Source: Amniculibacterium aquaticum
GTDB taxonomy: Bacteria; Bacteroidota; Bacteroidia; Flavobacteriales; Weeksellaceae
Direction: 5' to 3'
DNA length: 64,000 bases
NCBI RefSeq assembly: GCF_003852705.1
Contig: NZ_REFA01000011.1
Location: 1 to 64,000 of the forward strand
In this document: positions 36,608-45,032 of the stretch, one piece after another
Numbering within the stretch: the stretch's first letter is position 1
How the letters are laid out: each line of letters starts with the position of its first letter
Made by a program: the position numbers and the translations under genes
The notes under the pieces: generated by a model
Database searches by the model: none
Told to the model about the DNA's origin: nothing
The model's input: the letters and a program-made list of their open reading frames with translations, nothing else

Positions 36608-37349
36608 ACATTTTCTTTATGGATTCGTTCAGGGTTTTATAAAGTTTGATTTTTTCGGGATCGGCCAACAGCTCTTCGTGTGCCTTCAGTACGGCTTTGT
36701 CGTTTCTAACGGCCGGACCTGTTTGTGCCATTTTGGGATCCATTTCATGAATTTTTCTTGTCGTTTCGTCGATGAGTGGAAGAAAAAACTGAAACGGAAT
36801 GTTTTGGCTGTCTGCAATTTCTTTGGCTCTGGCAAAAAGATGGTTGGTGAAGTTGCATGCAAAAACCGCCGTCAGGTGGATGTATTTTCTTTTTTCTCCA
36901 TCGGCAAAAGCCACTCGAGTGGATATTTTTTCGGCTAAATTTCTTAAGAGATTTTCATCTTCAGCATTTTCAGCATCGATAAAAAACGGAATTTCGGAAT
37001 AGTTCAACGCTTTGTTTTTGGAAAAAGTTTGGAGCGGGTAGAGCACTGCTTTTCTGTAATTTCCCACCAAGGTTTCACGGGAAACGGCACCAGAACTGTG
37101 CGCTACAAGACAGTCTTGACTAGGAATTGCCTTGGAAACTTCTGCAATGGCGTCGTCTTTTACACAAATCAAATAAAAATCGGCCTGTTGAATTTTTTGA
37201 GAAGAATAAGGAATATCCAATTCTTCAGAGATTTTTTTTAGTTCCGATTCGTTTCTGCCGTAAATTTGAGATACCGAAATGCCTTTTTGTAAAAAAGCTT
37301 TTGCCAAATGATAAGCAACATTTCCGGAACCGATGATGACCGTTTTCAT
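36597..37349 (-). CDS. Rossmann-like, DUF2520-domain protein
   Basis: This 250-residue protein starts with a dinucleotide-binding motif VIIGSGNVAYHLAKAF (4-19) and has an N-terminal Rossmann fold like F420/NADP oxidoreductases. A helical DUF2520 C-terminal domain begins near residue 125. The HSSGAVSRE stretch is typical. The substrate is unknown. It is the first gene of the DUF2520-kdsC-maf operon, and its ATG lies only 5 nt after a -7 element. Confidence 0.83.
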   Translation of the reverse strand: MKTVIIGSGNVAYHLAKAFLQKGISVSQIYGRNESELKKISEELDIPYSSQKIQQADFYLICVKDDAIAEVSKAIPSQDCLVAHSSGAVSRETLVGNYRKAVLYPLQTFSKNKALNYSEIPFFIDAENAEDENLLRNLAEKISTRVAFADGEKRKYIHLTAVFACNFTNHLFARAKEIADSQNIPFQFFLPLIDETTRKIHEMDPKMAQTGPAVRNDKAVLKAHEELLADPEKIKLYKTLNESIKKMYEL

Positions 37350-37354
37350 AACAA

Positions 37355-37362
37355 CAAAAGTA
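37355..37362 (-). promoter_or_regulatory. DUF2520 operon promoter -7 element
   Basis: TACTTTTG on the minus strand ends 5 nt before the ATG at 37349, implying a leaderless transcript. No TTG -33 element is apparent. Confidence 0.5.
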
Positions 37363-37434
37363 AAAAATAATAATTGTTTGAAAGGCGATTTAACTTTTAG
37401 AATAGAAAAACATCCAAATAATGGAAATTAATTT

Positions 37435-37983
37435 ATGAAAAGCAACGAATCCGAAATCATACGCTGTATGCAAGATGCAAAAGCCCAAGAAAAAGGGTTG
37501 AGGATGCTGATGGACGCCTATCAGACTCGTTTGTATTGGCACATACGAAGGTTGGTTGTGGATCATTGTGTTGCACAGGATGTTTTGCAAGATACTTTCG
37601 TGAAGGTCTATCAGAATTTTCATCAATTTAAACAAGAAAGCAAGTTGTACACTTGGCTGTACCGAATATCGACCAATGAAGCCTTGCAACATCTGAACAA
37701 ACAAAATAAAATGAAAATGATGGATGAAGATGCCGATTATCACCTGAAAAACAGCATTGCACCCTTGGAAAATGAAGAAGATAAAATACACCTCTTGTTG
37801 AATGAGGCCATTGACAAGCTGCCGGAGAAACAAAAATTGGTATTCAACATGAGGTATTTTGACGATTTGCCTTACGAAGAAATTTCACAAATAGTGGACA
37901 TGTCGGTTGGGACGCTGAAAACCAATTACCACTATGCCAAACAAAAAATTGAAGAGTATATTATAGAAAACGCAAACCATTGA
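37435..37983 (+). CDS. ECF-type RNA polymerase sigma factor
   Basis: This 182-residue sigma-70 family protein lacks region 1 and 3, as ECF factors do. Region 2 spans about 15-90, with AQDVLQDTFVKVYQN and the -10 binding KLYTWLYRISTNEALQHLN. Region 4 spans about 125-175, with LPEKQKLVFNMRYF and a helix-turn-helix YEEISQIVDMSVGTLK. It is followed after 4 nt by a likely anti-sigma factor and then a periplasmic sensor-like gene, a cassette common in flavobacteria. The signal sensed is unknown. Confidence 0.92.
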   Translation: MKSNESEIIRCMQDAKAQEKGLRMLMDAYQTRLYWHIRRLVVDHCVAQDVLQDTFVKVYQNFHQFKQESKLYTWLYRISTNEALQHLNKQNKMKMMDEDADYHLKNSIAPLENEEDKIHLLLNEAIDKLPEKQKLVFNMRYFDDLPYEEISQIVDMSVGTLKTNYHYAKQKIEEYIIENANH

Positions 37984-37987
37984 TATC

Positions 37988-38533
37988 ATGAAAAATATAG
38001 ATATAGAAAAATTAGAAAGAAAAAATCGAGGACAGGTTCCTGAAAATTTCTTTGAAGAAATTCAAAACAATGTCCTTTCTAGAACGGTACTCGCTTCTGA
38101 AAACAAAGCAGAAACCGAGAGAGAAACCGAGAGAAATTCTCGTTTCTCGATTAAATGGATTGGACTGTCAATGGCTGCTGCTGTAGCATTAATTTTCGGA
38201 ATAAGCCAATTTATCCCAAATCTGAACGATACGGTTGAAGACAAGCCTATCCCTGTTGTGGTTAATAATCCGACCAATGAAAGAAAAGAAAATCATAAAA
38301 TTGCCGTTGATCACTCCATTGCCACAAATCAAGCACCAGAAATAACAGGTACTGCTCAATCGGATCAAATTGAGAATGTAAAAAATGAAAAACCAAACGC
38401 TACGATTAAACCCGTATCACAAACGGTTTATAAAGAACAAATGGATGCTGTGCTTTCCGAAATGAGCGAAAAAGACTTGGCCGATTTGGGCAGCGGCGGC
38501 GACCAAGATATTTATCTGGATTTATATTACTAA
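37988..38533 (+). CDS. Putative anti-sigma factor, single-pass membrane protein
   Basis: This 181-residue protein has a cytoplasmic part of about 50 residues (MKNIDIEKLERKNRGQVP), one membrane segment at about 55-75 (GLSMAAAVALIFGISQF) and a periplasmic tail rich in Asn, Thr and charged residues. The layout and position directly after an ECF sigma gene suggest an anti-sigma factor. No zinc-binding HxxxCxxC motif is present, so the usual ZAS domain is not supported. Confidence 0.65.
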   Translation: MKNIDIEKLERKNRGQVPENFFEEIQNNVLSRTVLASENKAETERETERNSRFSIKWIGLSMAAAVALIFGISQFIPNLNDTVEDKPIPVVVNNPTNERKENHKIAVDHSIATNQAPEITGTAQSDQIENVKNEKPNATIKPVSQTVYKEQMDAVLSEMSEKDLADLGSGGDQDIYLDLYY

Positions 38534-38551
38534 ACTAAAAAACATAATGCA

Positions 38552-39046
38552 ATGAAAGCAAGGAGAATAGTTACCGTATTGTGCCTATTTTGTGCATCGT
38601 TGGCTTTTGCACAACAACTGACGACAGATGCCTATAGAAGCATGAGCAAAGAACAAAGAAAAGAAGCCTTTGACAAACTGTCGATGTCCGAGAAAAAGAT
38701 GTTTATACGACAAATGAGAGAAGATCATTTGGTAAAAGAACTTCAAGTTTCGCCAAGCAATGACAAACAGTTCCGACAACTTTTTCATGAATATATGGAA
38801 AGCCAAAGAGTGATAAAAGACCGTTTCAAACATCCTGAAGATTCCGATAAAATGACAGAGCAGGAAGCGAAGTTGGAATTGGAAAACAGTTTTGTGGTAG
38901 GACAAAAGTTGATGGACAACAGAAAAAAATACACTCAAGAATTTTTAAAAATCCTAAGCCCCAAACAAGTGTTGAAACTTTTTCATAACGAAATGAAAAT
39001 GCGAGAAAAAATTGATCAACACAGGAAGAGAACAGAAGATCGATAA
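38552..39046 (+). CDS. Periplasmic sensor-like protein of the ECF cassette
   Basis: This 164-residue protein has a cleavable signal peptide (about 1-20, ending LAFAQQ) and an all-helical, highly charged mature part. The repeated pattern of SKEQRKEAFDKLSMSEKKMF and a later LSPKQVLKLF resembles Spy/CpxP-like periplasmic proteins, and such genes sit third in many flavobacterial ECF cassettes. A stress-sensing or chaperone role is inferred from that similarity and context. Confidence 0.65.
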   Translation: MKARRIVTVLCLFCASLAFAQQLTTDAYRSMSKEQRKEAFDKLSMSEKKMFIRQMREDHLVKELQVSPSNDKQFRQLFHEYMESQRVIKDRFKHPEDSDKMTEQEAKLELENSFVVGQKLMDNRKKYTQEFLKILSPKQVLKLFHNEMKMREKIDQHRKRTEDR

Positions 39047-39109
39047 TCCTTAGTCTTTTTGAAAAATTGTAAGAATTCTTACAAAAAATGAAAATAAATA
39101 CTAAAAAAT

Positions 39110-39397
39110 TTGCATAGTTTTAGTTTTAGTTTTACGCCATTAAACACTTTAAAAATTTTATTTATTCTGAAAAAGAAACTTGTACTCATGGCGTTAACAT
39201 GCTTTTCAGTTTTTGCTTACGCAGAAAAAATTGTAACATGGACTTCCACTTGTGGTGTAAAACATTCCACGACCTATCCGGATAGTTGGACAGAAACACA
39301 AATAAAGAATGATATTAAAAATATCAACGAAACCCAATGTGGGGTAAGACCTAATGTTATAAACATGAAAGTAACGAAAGTATTAACATTAAATTAA
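39110..39397 (+). CDS. Small secreted protein with two cysteines
   Basis: The open frame gives a 95-residue protein from a TTG at 39110, but the start is uncertain. A credible signal peptide runs KKKLVLMALTCFSVFAYA, followed by a mature part of about 55 residues with TSTCGVKH and ETQCGVRP, two cysteines that could form a disulfide. No family is recognised. The gene ends 4 nt before a GLPGLI gene and is probably co-transcribed with it. The TTG lies in a TTGCATAGTTTT stretch that may itself be promoter, so a start closer to the KKK is likely. Confidence 0.6.
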   Translation: MHSFSFSFTPLNTLKILFILKKKLVLMALTCFSVFAYAEKIVTWTSTCGVKHSTTYPDSWTETQIKNDIKNINETQCGVRPNVINMKVTKVLTLN

Positions 39398-39401
39398 ATT
39401 T

Positions 39402-40163
39402 ATGAAGAAAATCATCTCTCTTTTGCTTATCGCAATTTCATCATGTATCTTTTCGCAAGAGATTTCCAAATCTTCAAATTATATGGTGATGTACGATGGT
39501 TTTTTTCAACCAGGAAAAGCCAAAGTGGTACATAAGGTGAACTACATTTTGCTCTTGGGAGATGATTTTTCTTTCTCTGCTCCAGAATCTTTGTTAGAAG
39601 ATTTTGCGACCAATTATACAGTAGATCGTTCTAAAATAGAATCGAATACATCGTATATAGAAGAATTAATTTTTAATAACCATCAAGAAATTTTTGCTTT
39701 TGGGACTTTTATGGACGACAAATTAGGATATAAAGAAAAGGTGGATTTGAAATGGAAAATTGAAAACGAAACCAAAGAAATTGATGGGATTGTTTGTAGT
39801 AAAGCAACCACTGAAAAATACGGAAGAAAGTGGGTGGCATATTTTTCTACACGATATCCTTTTCCAATAGGGCCTTATAAATTCAATGGACTTCCAGGAT
39901 TGGTGGTAGAAGTCTTTGATGAAAATAGAGAATATGTTTTTATTATGAAATCGGTCGAGAGAAAGAAAGTGGATCTAAAAATAAACTTTTCCGACATCAA
40001 ATTTGTAACAAAAAACAAATACAAAGAAACAGTTTATAATATCATGTTCACACTTGCTCCTTACCCCGTGTTTGAAGATCCAGAATTAAAAAAAAGAATT
40101 ATGGTTAATTTAAAAAATACAGAAGAAAGAAGAAACAATCCCATTGAACTTGAAATAAATTAA
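39402..40163 (+). CDS. GLPGLI family protein (copy A, divergent)
   Basis: This 253-residue protein has a signal peptide (about 1-19, ending IFSQ). The family core is GRKWVAYFSTRYPFPIGPYKF followed by GLPGLV (163-168), quoted in parts, and the C-terminus ends RRNNPIELEIN. The GLPGLI family (TIGR01200/PF09697, Porph_ging) is Bacteroidota-specific, secreted and of unknown function. It is the most divergent copy here: GLPGLV rather than GLPGLI, PFPIGPYKF rather than DGPYKF and a Cys at about 132. It lies 4 nt after the small two-cysteine protein. Confidence 0.85.
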   Translation: MKKIISLLLIAISSCIFSQEISKSSNYMVMYDGFFQPGKAKVVHKVNYILLLGDDFSFSAPESLLEDFATNYTVDRSKIESNTSYIEELIFNNHQEIFAFGTFMDDKLGYKEKVDLKWKIENETKEIDGIVCSKATTEKYGRKWVAYFSTRYPFPIGPYKFNGLPGLVVEVFDENREYVFIMKSVERKKVDLKINFSDIKFVTKNKYKETVYNIMFTLAPYPVFEDPELKKRIMVNLKNTEERRNNPIELEIN

Positions 40164-40217
40164 AAAGATTTTAACTTTAACAAAGAATCTTCATCCTACT
40201 TAACAGTGGTTTTTTAT

Positions 40218-40257
40218 AAAACCGTTTGAATTGCAATTCAAATGGTTTTGTTTTTTT
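40218..40257 (+). terminator. Terminator after GLPGLI copy A
   Basis: A 15-bp stem with one G-U pair joins 40218-40232 to 40235-40249, followed by a run of T from 40251. The rest of the 245-nt gap to the TonB receptor gene holds no coding region that I can see. Confidence 0.85.
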
Positions 40258-40408
40258 AATAATTATTGAATACTTTGTAACATTTTCAGGAAATTTACTA
40301 CCAATAAAATGTTAAATCACAGTTAACAACAAAAAGTAAACACAAAAAACACCTCCTTTTTTGCAATGAAAAGGTAGATTGAGATAAGAATAGAAAATAG
40401 ACTAAAAT

Positions 40409-43060
40409 ATGAAAAAATCGTTATCACTTTTCTTGCTTTTGGTATTTGCCATAGCATTTTCCCAGAAAAACATTTCTGGAGTAGTAAAAAACTCCGAAGG
40501 AGAGACGGTGTCCTCTGCCAGCATCACCATCGAAGAAAAAGGAAAAGACGCCATCGTAGCGTATGCCATTTCCAATGCCAAAGGAGAGTATAAAATTTCT
40601 TTTAACTCGGCAGATCCCAATTTGGACATCAAAGTAAAAGCTTTCAATCACAAAACTTTGGTGAAGGAAATCAGCAATAACGATCAGCAACTTAATTTTA
40701 CCCTGCAAACCGAGGCTACAGAGATTAAAGAAGTAAAACTGAAGGCGAAAATGATCACCGCTAAAGGCGATACCATTTCCTACGACCTGAAAGCTTTTGA
40801 AAACAAATCGGACAGAACCCTTGCGGATGTTCTAAAAAAAATGCCGGGAATAGAAGTGGGGAAAGACGGTGGTATTTTGTACCAAGGAAAACCACTTATC
40901 AAATTTTATGTCAATGGAAAAGATCTTATGGAAGGCGGCTACGGAACGATCAACAACTCTTTGCCCAAAGATGCTGTGGCAAAGGTAGAGATCATGGAAA
41001 ACCACCAACCAATAAAAATTCTTCAAGATAAAGTCCCTTCCGATCAAGCAGCAATGAACATAAAACTGAAATCCAAAGTCACCATGACCGGTCGTGGCGA
41101 GGTAGGCACAGGTTTTATCGATCCTTGGTTGTGGAATGTAAAACTTACCCCCATGTTTTTTGGTCAGAAAAACCAATGGATTGTTAATTACAAAACCAAC
41201 AATGTTGGAGAAGATGTGGAGAGAGAAGGCATGATGCTTTCTTTTGGATCCCATTGGGAAGGAGTGAGAAGAAATGCTTCCCAAAACGATTGGCTGAATG
41301 TAGAAAACGCATCCGTACCCAACCTGCCTCAAAAAAGATATTTGATGAACAATGTTCATTTCCTTTCTGCAAATTTATTGACCAATCCATTCAAAAATAA
41401 AGAATGGGAGCTGAAGGCCAATGCCAACTACACCAACAATGTGGTGAGCCGTGAGTCGTACAGCCAGATCAACTATTTTGCTCCCATCAACTCTACGGTA
41501 GTAACCAATCTTCAGAATAAATTTTACACCAACAAAGCCAAAGGAGAATTGATCTTTACAAAAAATGCCAAGAAAGGCTTTTTTAAAAACACAACAACCT
41601 TTAACCAATTTTGGAATGCCGATAGAGCCGATGTACAAAGAGGTGCAGCAACCGGTGCAGAGTCCATCGAGTCGCCTACTTCTTCTTTCCAAAACTCGTT
41701 GAGCGCGATATTGCCGTGGAAGGAAAAAATGATCAACCTGAAATCGTACATCAACTACCAAAACGACAGACAAACTTTGGATATTGCACCGGCTTCTTAT
41801 GTCAACCTGAACTTGCCGTTCCCGAGTACTTCGGAAATGCTAAGACAAGATTTCAAAATGAAAACCATAGAGGCCAATCATTCTGCCAATCTTAGTTTGA
41901 GCTACAAATATTGGACTTTCACCCCAGAAATTGGTTTGAATTTTTCCAACAATACGATCAACTCGGATTTGATGTTCAGAAACGGTGGCACGCTTCAGAC
42001 CATGGGACAAGCCTTCCAAAACGATTTGGAGTTTACCGATCTGAAACCGTATGCGTCTTTGGGCATTAATTACAAATCCGATAACTGGATGATGTTTGCG
42101 GGATTGCCGTTTAATTTTAAAAACATAAAAGCAGTTGATCCGCTCAGAGGTTTGGATCGTTCGGCACACAAAATAACCTTCGAGCCCAATGCTTTTGTTC
42201 AGTACAAATTTCTATCGTTCTGGACGGCGAATGTTTTTGCCAATATGAACCATAGTTTTGCAGATATTTCGGATGTTTATGCCGGTTTACTTCTTGGTTC
42301 GCCGTCGTCACTTTCCGCCATGAACCCGAACAATCCGTTCAGAGAAAATCAATCGAAATCTACAGGAATCCGAATTCAATACAGAAATCCTTTGAACAAT
42401 TTGTTCTTTAATGTAGGCACGAACATAAGCGGTAACAAAAGCAACTTGACATCGTCACCATTTGTGAACTCTTTGGGATATGTGGTAACCAATTATATCG
42501 AAAGAGACAACAGTTCTAACTCTTTTGCTGCCAATGCTGAGGTGGGAAAATACTTCCCGGCCATCAAGTCGAATGCATCGGTAACTTTCAGCTACAACGA
42601 GTCCAAATCTGAAATGATCCAAAACAATATTTTGTTCGACAACAAATCCGAAAGCCAAAGTTTAGGTTTCAAGTTCAACAATTCTTATTTTTCTTGGATG
42701 AGTGTCGATTATAACATGAACTACAATTGGAGCAAACAGATCAGTACACTTACCAACAGATCCTTAGGGTATCAGCATAATTTGAGCACCTACTTCTATC
42801 CGATAGAAAACCATACCGTAGGATTTGCTTGGGATCAGCTGAACTCCGGTACTCCGGACAATATGTACCACAATGCATTTTACGATTTGACCTATCAGTA
42901 CACTTGGTCCAAAAAGAAAATTGATTTTGAATTGAAGTGGAATAACATCGCGAACAAAAAAGTATTCGAAAGGTATTCCGTAGGTGCAACATCGGAAAGC
43001 TATACCAAAATCCAACTTAGACCGAGTCAGGTCATGTTTGCTGTTAAGTTTAACTTTTAA
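40409..43060 (+). CDS. TonB-dependent receptor with carboxypeptidase-like N-terminal domain
   Basis: This 883-residue outer membrane protein has a signal peptide (1-18, ending AFSQ), a carboxypeptidase regulatory-like beta domain (about 20-105, beginning ISGVVKNSEGETVSSASI) and a plug-like domain (about 115-225, with TLADVLKKMPGIEV). A large beta barrel follows, ending in the terminal Phe (MFAVKFNF) typical of outer membrane barrels. No SusD partner lies next to it; instead GLPGLI genes lie on both sides. The substrate is unknown. It has its own leader and a strong terminator. Confidence 0.87.
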   Translation: MKKSLSLFLLLVFAIAFSQKNISGVVKNSEGETVSSASITIEEKGKDAIVAYAISNAKGEYKISFNSADPNLDIKVKAFNHKTLVKEISNNDQQLNFTLQTEATEIKEVKLKAKMITAKGDTISYDLKAFENKSDRTLADVLKKMPGIEVGKDGGILYQGKPLIKFYVNGKDLMEGGYGTINNSLPKDAVAKVEIMENHQPIKILQDKVPSDQAAMNIKLKSKVTMTGRGEVGTGFIDPWLWNVKLTPMFFGQKNQWIVNYKTNNVGEDVEREGMMLSFGSHWEGVRRNASQNDWLNVENASVPNLPQKRYLMNNVHFLSANLLTNPFKNKEWELKANANYTNNVVSRESYSQINYFAPINSTVVTNLQNKFYTNKAKGELIFTKNAKKGFFKNTTTFNQFWNADRADVQRGAATGAESIESPTSSFQNSLSAILPWKEKMINLKSYINYQNDRQTLDIAPASYVNLNLPFPSTSEMLRQDFKMKTIEANHSANLSLSYKYWTFTPEIGLNFSNNTINSDLMFRNGGTLQTMGQAFQNDLEFTDLKPYASLGINYKSDNWMMFAGLPFNFKNIKAVDPLRGLDRSAHKITFEPNAFVQYKFLSFWTANVFANMNHSFADISDVYAGLLLGSPSSLSAMNPNNPFRENQSKSTGIRIQYRNPLNNLFFNVGTNISGNKSNLTSSPFVNSLGYVVTNYIERDNSSNSFAANAEVGKYFPAIKSNASVTFSYNESKSEMIQNNILFDNKSESQSLGFKFNNSYFSWMSVDYNMNYNWSKQISTLTNRSLGYQHNLSTYFYPIENHTVGFAWDQLNSGTPDNMYHNAFYDLTYQYTWSKKKIDFELKWNNIANKKVFERYSVGATSESYTKIQLRPSQVMFAVKFNF

Positions 43061-43076
43061 CAAAATAGAATTGATT

Positions 43077-43112
43077 AAAAGCCCTTTCAAATCCAACTGA
43101 AAGGGCTTTTTT
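43077..43112 (+). terminator. Terminator after the TonB-dependent receptor
   Basis: A 13-bp perfect stem pairs 43077-43089 (AAAAGCCCTTTCA) with 43098-43110 around an 8-nt loop, followed by T residues. Confidence 0.9.
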
Positions 43113-43155
43113 GTTAAAAAAATATTAAATTTTATTGAGATTTATCAATAAGTCA

Positions 43156-43163
43156 TATCTTTA
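43156..43163 (+). promoter_or_regulatory. Candidate promoter -7 element for GLPGLI copies B and C
   Basis: TATCTTTA (one mismatch to TAnnTTTG) lies 21 nt before the ATG at 43185, after the terminator of the receptor gene. It would drive the two tandem GLPGLI genes. Confidence 0.4.
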
Positions 43164-43184
43164 AACGATTAATTAAAAAAATAC

Positions 43185-44105
43185 ATGAAAAAATTATTTG
43201 CAGCATTGGTCCTCTGTTCAACCATGGCTACGGCACAGGTACATCGTTTTGTTTACGAATACAAGTACATCCCGAACATCAACGAGAAAGAAAAAGTCAT
43301 GGACGATCTTATGGTGTTGGACATCGATGAAAAAGGATCCAGCTACGAAAGTCTAAGTAAATTGGAAAGAGATTCCGCATTTAGAGCACGATTGTTCAGT
43401 GCACAAAAAAGCATGGGAAGTGGTGGATCTCTCAGCTTTTCTGGATTATCTCGTAAGCAAGGTACGGTAGAACAGAAGGTTGTAAAAGAATATCCGGAGT
43501 ACAAAACCTATCTTTTTGAAAAAGTAGATTCTGATTTGTACAAAATAGCAGAAGAAGGAAAACAAGACTGGAAAATCCTTTCCGAAACTCAAAAAATAGG
43601 AAATTATACCGCTCAGAAAGCAACGACATCCTTTGGTGGAAGAGATTGGGTGGCGTGGTTCACCACAGATTTGCCATTTCCAGACGGCCCGTATAAATTC
43701 CACGGTTTACCCGGTTTAATTGTAAAATTAGAAGATACAACGGGATCTCACATCATGACCATGGTGGCCAATAAAAAAATGCCCAACAAAGAAGAAATTG
43801 TAAACACCAAAAAAGTTGGAGAAGCAACCATTACATTTGGGACTAAAGAAATTCCGGTAACCGTAGATCAGTTTAAAAAAGCATGGAAAAATTATATAAA
43901 AGATCCCGCAAAAAACCTTAGAGAAATGTCATCAAGAAGTGTATCTGGTGGTGGCGGTTACTATACGACCAATACATACATCATGAAAGACCAAAATGGA
44001 AAAGAATTGGACATGAAAGAAATGATGAAGCGAAAAGAAGAAAGTGCCAAAACGATGCTTAAAAACAACAACAACCGAATAGAGCCTAATCTATTTAAAC
44101 TTTAA
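43185..44105 (+). CDS. GLPGLI family protein (copy B)
   Basis: This 306-residue secreted protein has a signal peptide (1-18, ending ATAQ) and starts the mature part VHRFVYEYKY. The core is IGNYTAQKATTSFGGRDWVAWF followed by DGPYKF and GLPGLI (174-179), quoted in parts. The C-terminus is rich in Asn and ends NNNRIEPNLFKL. Copy C follows after 7 nt and is its closest relative in the window: their first 28 residues differ at only two positions. The function is unknown. Confidence 0.92.
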   Translation: MKKLFAALVLCSTMATAQVHRFVYEYKYIPNINEKEKVMDDLMVLDIDEKGSSYESLSKLERDSAFRARLFSAQKSMGSGGSLSFSGLSRKQGTVEQKVVKEYPEYKTYLFEKVDSDLYKIAEEGKQDWKILSETQKIGNYTAQKATTSFGGRDWVAWFTTDLPFPDGPYKFHGLPGLIVKLEDTTGSHIMTMVANKKMPNKEEIVNTKKVGEATITFGTKEIPVTVDQFKKAWKNYIKDPAKNLREMSSRSVSGGGGYYTTNTYIMKDQNGKELDMKEMMKRKEESAKTMLKNNNNRIEPNLFKL

Positions 44106-44112
44106 TACAAAC

Positions 44113-45000
44113 ATGAAAAAATTATTCGCACTATTGGTGCTGTGCACCACCATGGCAACCGCTCAGGTACATCGTTTTGTGTACGAGTACAAATACCAAC
44201 CCAACTCCAAACTTAAAGACACCATCTATCAAGACCTAATGGCGCTGGATATAGATGCCAAAGGCTCGGTGTACAAATCCTTACACAAAATACAAACCGA
44301 CTCGATAAAAGCAGAAATCTGGAAAAATTTTAAACCAGGTGTTACTACCAATATTGATCTTTCCGGAACCGGATCTAAAAAAGGAACCGTCAGCACTTCT
44401 GTAATAAAGGATTATGCAAAAAATGAGGTCTTTTTATTGAAAGATTTGGACGGGCAGAATTATAAAATTAAAGAAGAAGAAAAACAGCTGTGGAAAATTT
44501 CACCTGAAAAAAAGAAAATAGGAAACTACACTGCCCAAAAAGCAACAACTTCTTGGGGTGGAAGGGATTGGACGGCATGGTTTGTAGAAGAACTTCCTTT
44601 CCCTGATGGACCCTACAAATTCCAAGGATTACCGGGGCTTATTGTAAGCATTGAAGACGCAACAGGCGGTTTTAAAATGAACATGATCGCCAACAAAAAA
44701 CTACAACCAAAAGTTGAAGTAAAAGAAAAATCACAACCCAATGGGTTGGTTTTCGATGGCGACAAAGCGATAGAAATATCCGAAGAGAAGTATAAAAAAG
44801 TAGTGAAAAACTACATTGCCGATCCTGCAAAAAGTATAAGAGAAATGGCATCCCCGAGCAGTGAAAACAGGGTGGTCGTTACTTCTTCGGTTGGCGGGAA
44901 ACCATTGGACTTCAAGGAAATGATAAAAAATAAAGAAGAAAGGGTCAGAAAATCCTTAGAGTTTTTCGACAACAGCATAGAGCCTACACTTATCAAATAA
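44113..45000 (+). CDS. GLPGLI family protein (copy C)
   Basis: This 295-residue secreted protein is the tandem partner of copy B, with signal peptide 1-18 (ATAQ) and VHRFVYEYKY. The core has IGNYTAQKATTSWGGRDW, DGPYKF and GLPGLI (172-177), and the C-terminus ends FDNSIEPTLIK. B and C are co-transcribed and end in a strong terminator. Silent sites have diverged between them although the N-termini are nearly identical in protein. Confidence 0.92.
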   Translation: MKKLFALLVLCTTMATAQVHRFVYEYKYQPNSKLKDTIYQDLMALDIDAKGSVYKSLHKIQTDSIKAEIWKNFKPGVTTNIDLSGTGSKKGTVSTSVIKDYAKNEVFLLKDLDGQNYKIKEEEKQLWKISPEKKKIGNYTAQKATTSWGGRDWTAWFVEELPFPDGPYKFQGLPGLIVSIEDATGGFKMNMIANKKLQPKVEVKEKSQPNGLVFDGDKAIEISEEKYKKVVKNYIADPAKSIREMASPSSENRVVVTSSVGGKPLDFKEMIKNKEERVRKSLEFFDNSIEPTLIK

Positions 45001-45004
45001 ATAG

Positions 45005-45030
45005 AAAAGCCCGAAATATTCGGGCTTTTT
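45005..45030. terminator. Bidirectional terminator after GLPGLI copy C
   Basis: An 11-bp perfect stem pairs 45005-45015 (AAAAGCCCGAA) with 45019-45029 around a 3-nt loop, then T residues. It lies 3 nt from the stop of the convergent DinB gene. Confidence 0.9.
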
Positions 45031-45032
45031 TG

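Noticed and set aside
36089-36649. Long plus-strand open frame (starts at 35912)
   Set aside because: It is antisense across maf and the KdsC-like gene, both of which have clear motifs.
40409-43060. SusC of a polysaccharide utilisation locus
   Set aside because: No SusD gene or glycoside hydrolase is nearby, and the neighbours are GLPGLI genes.
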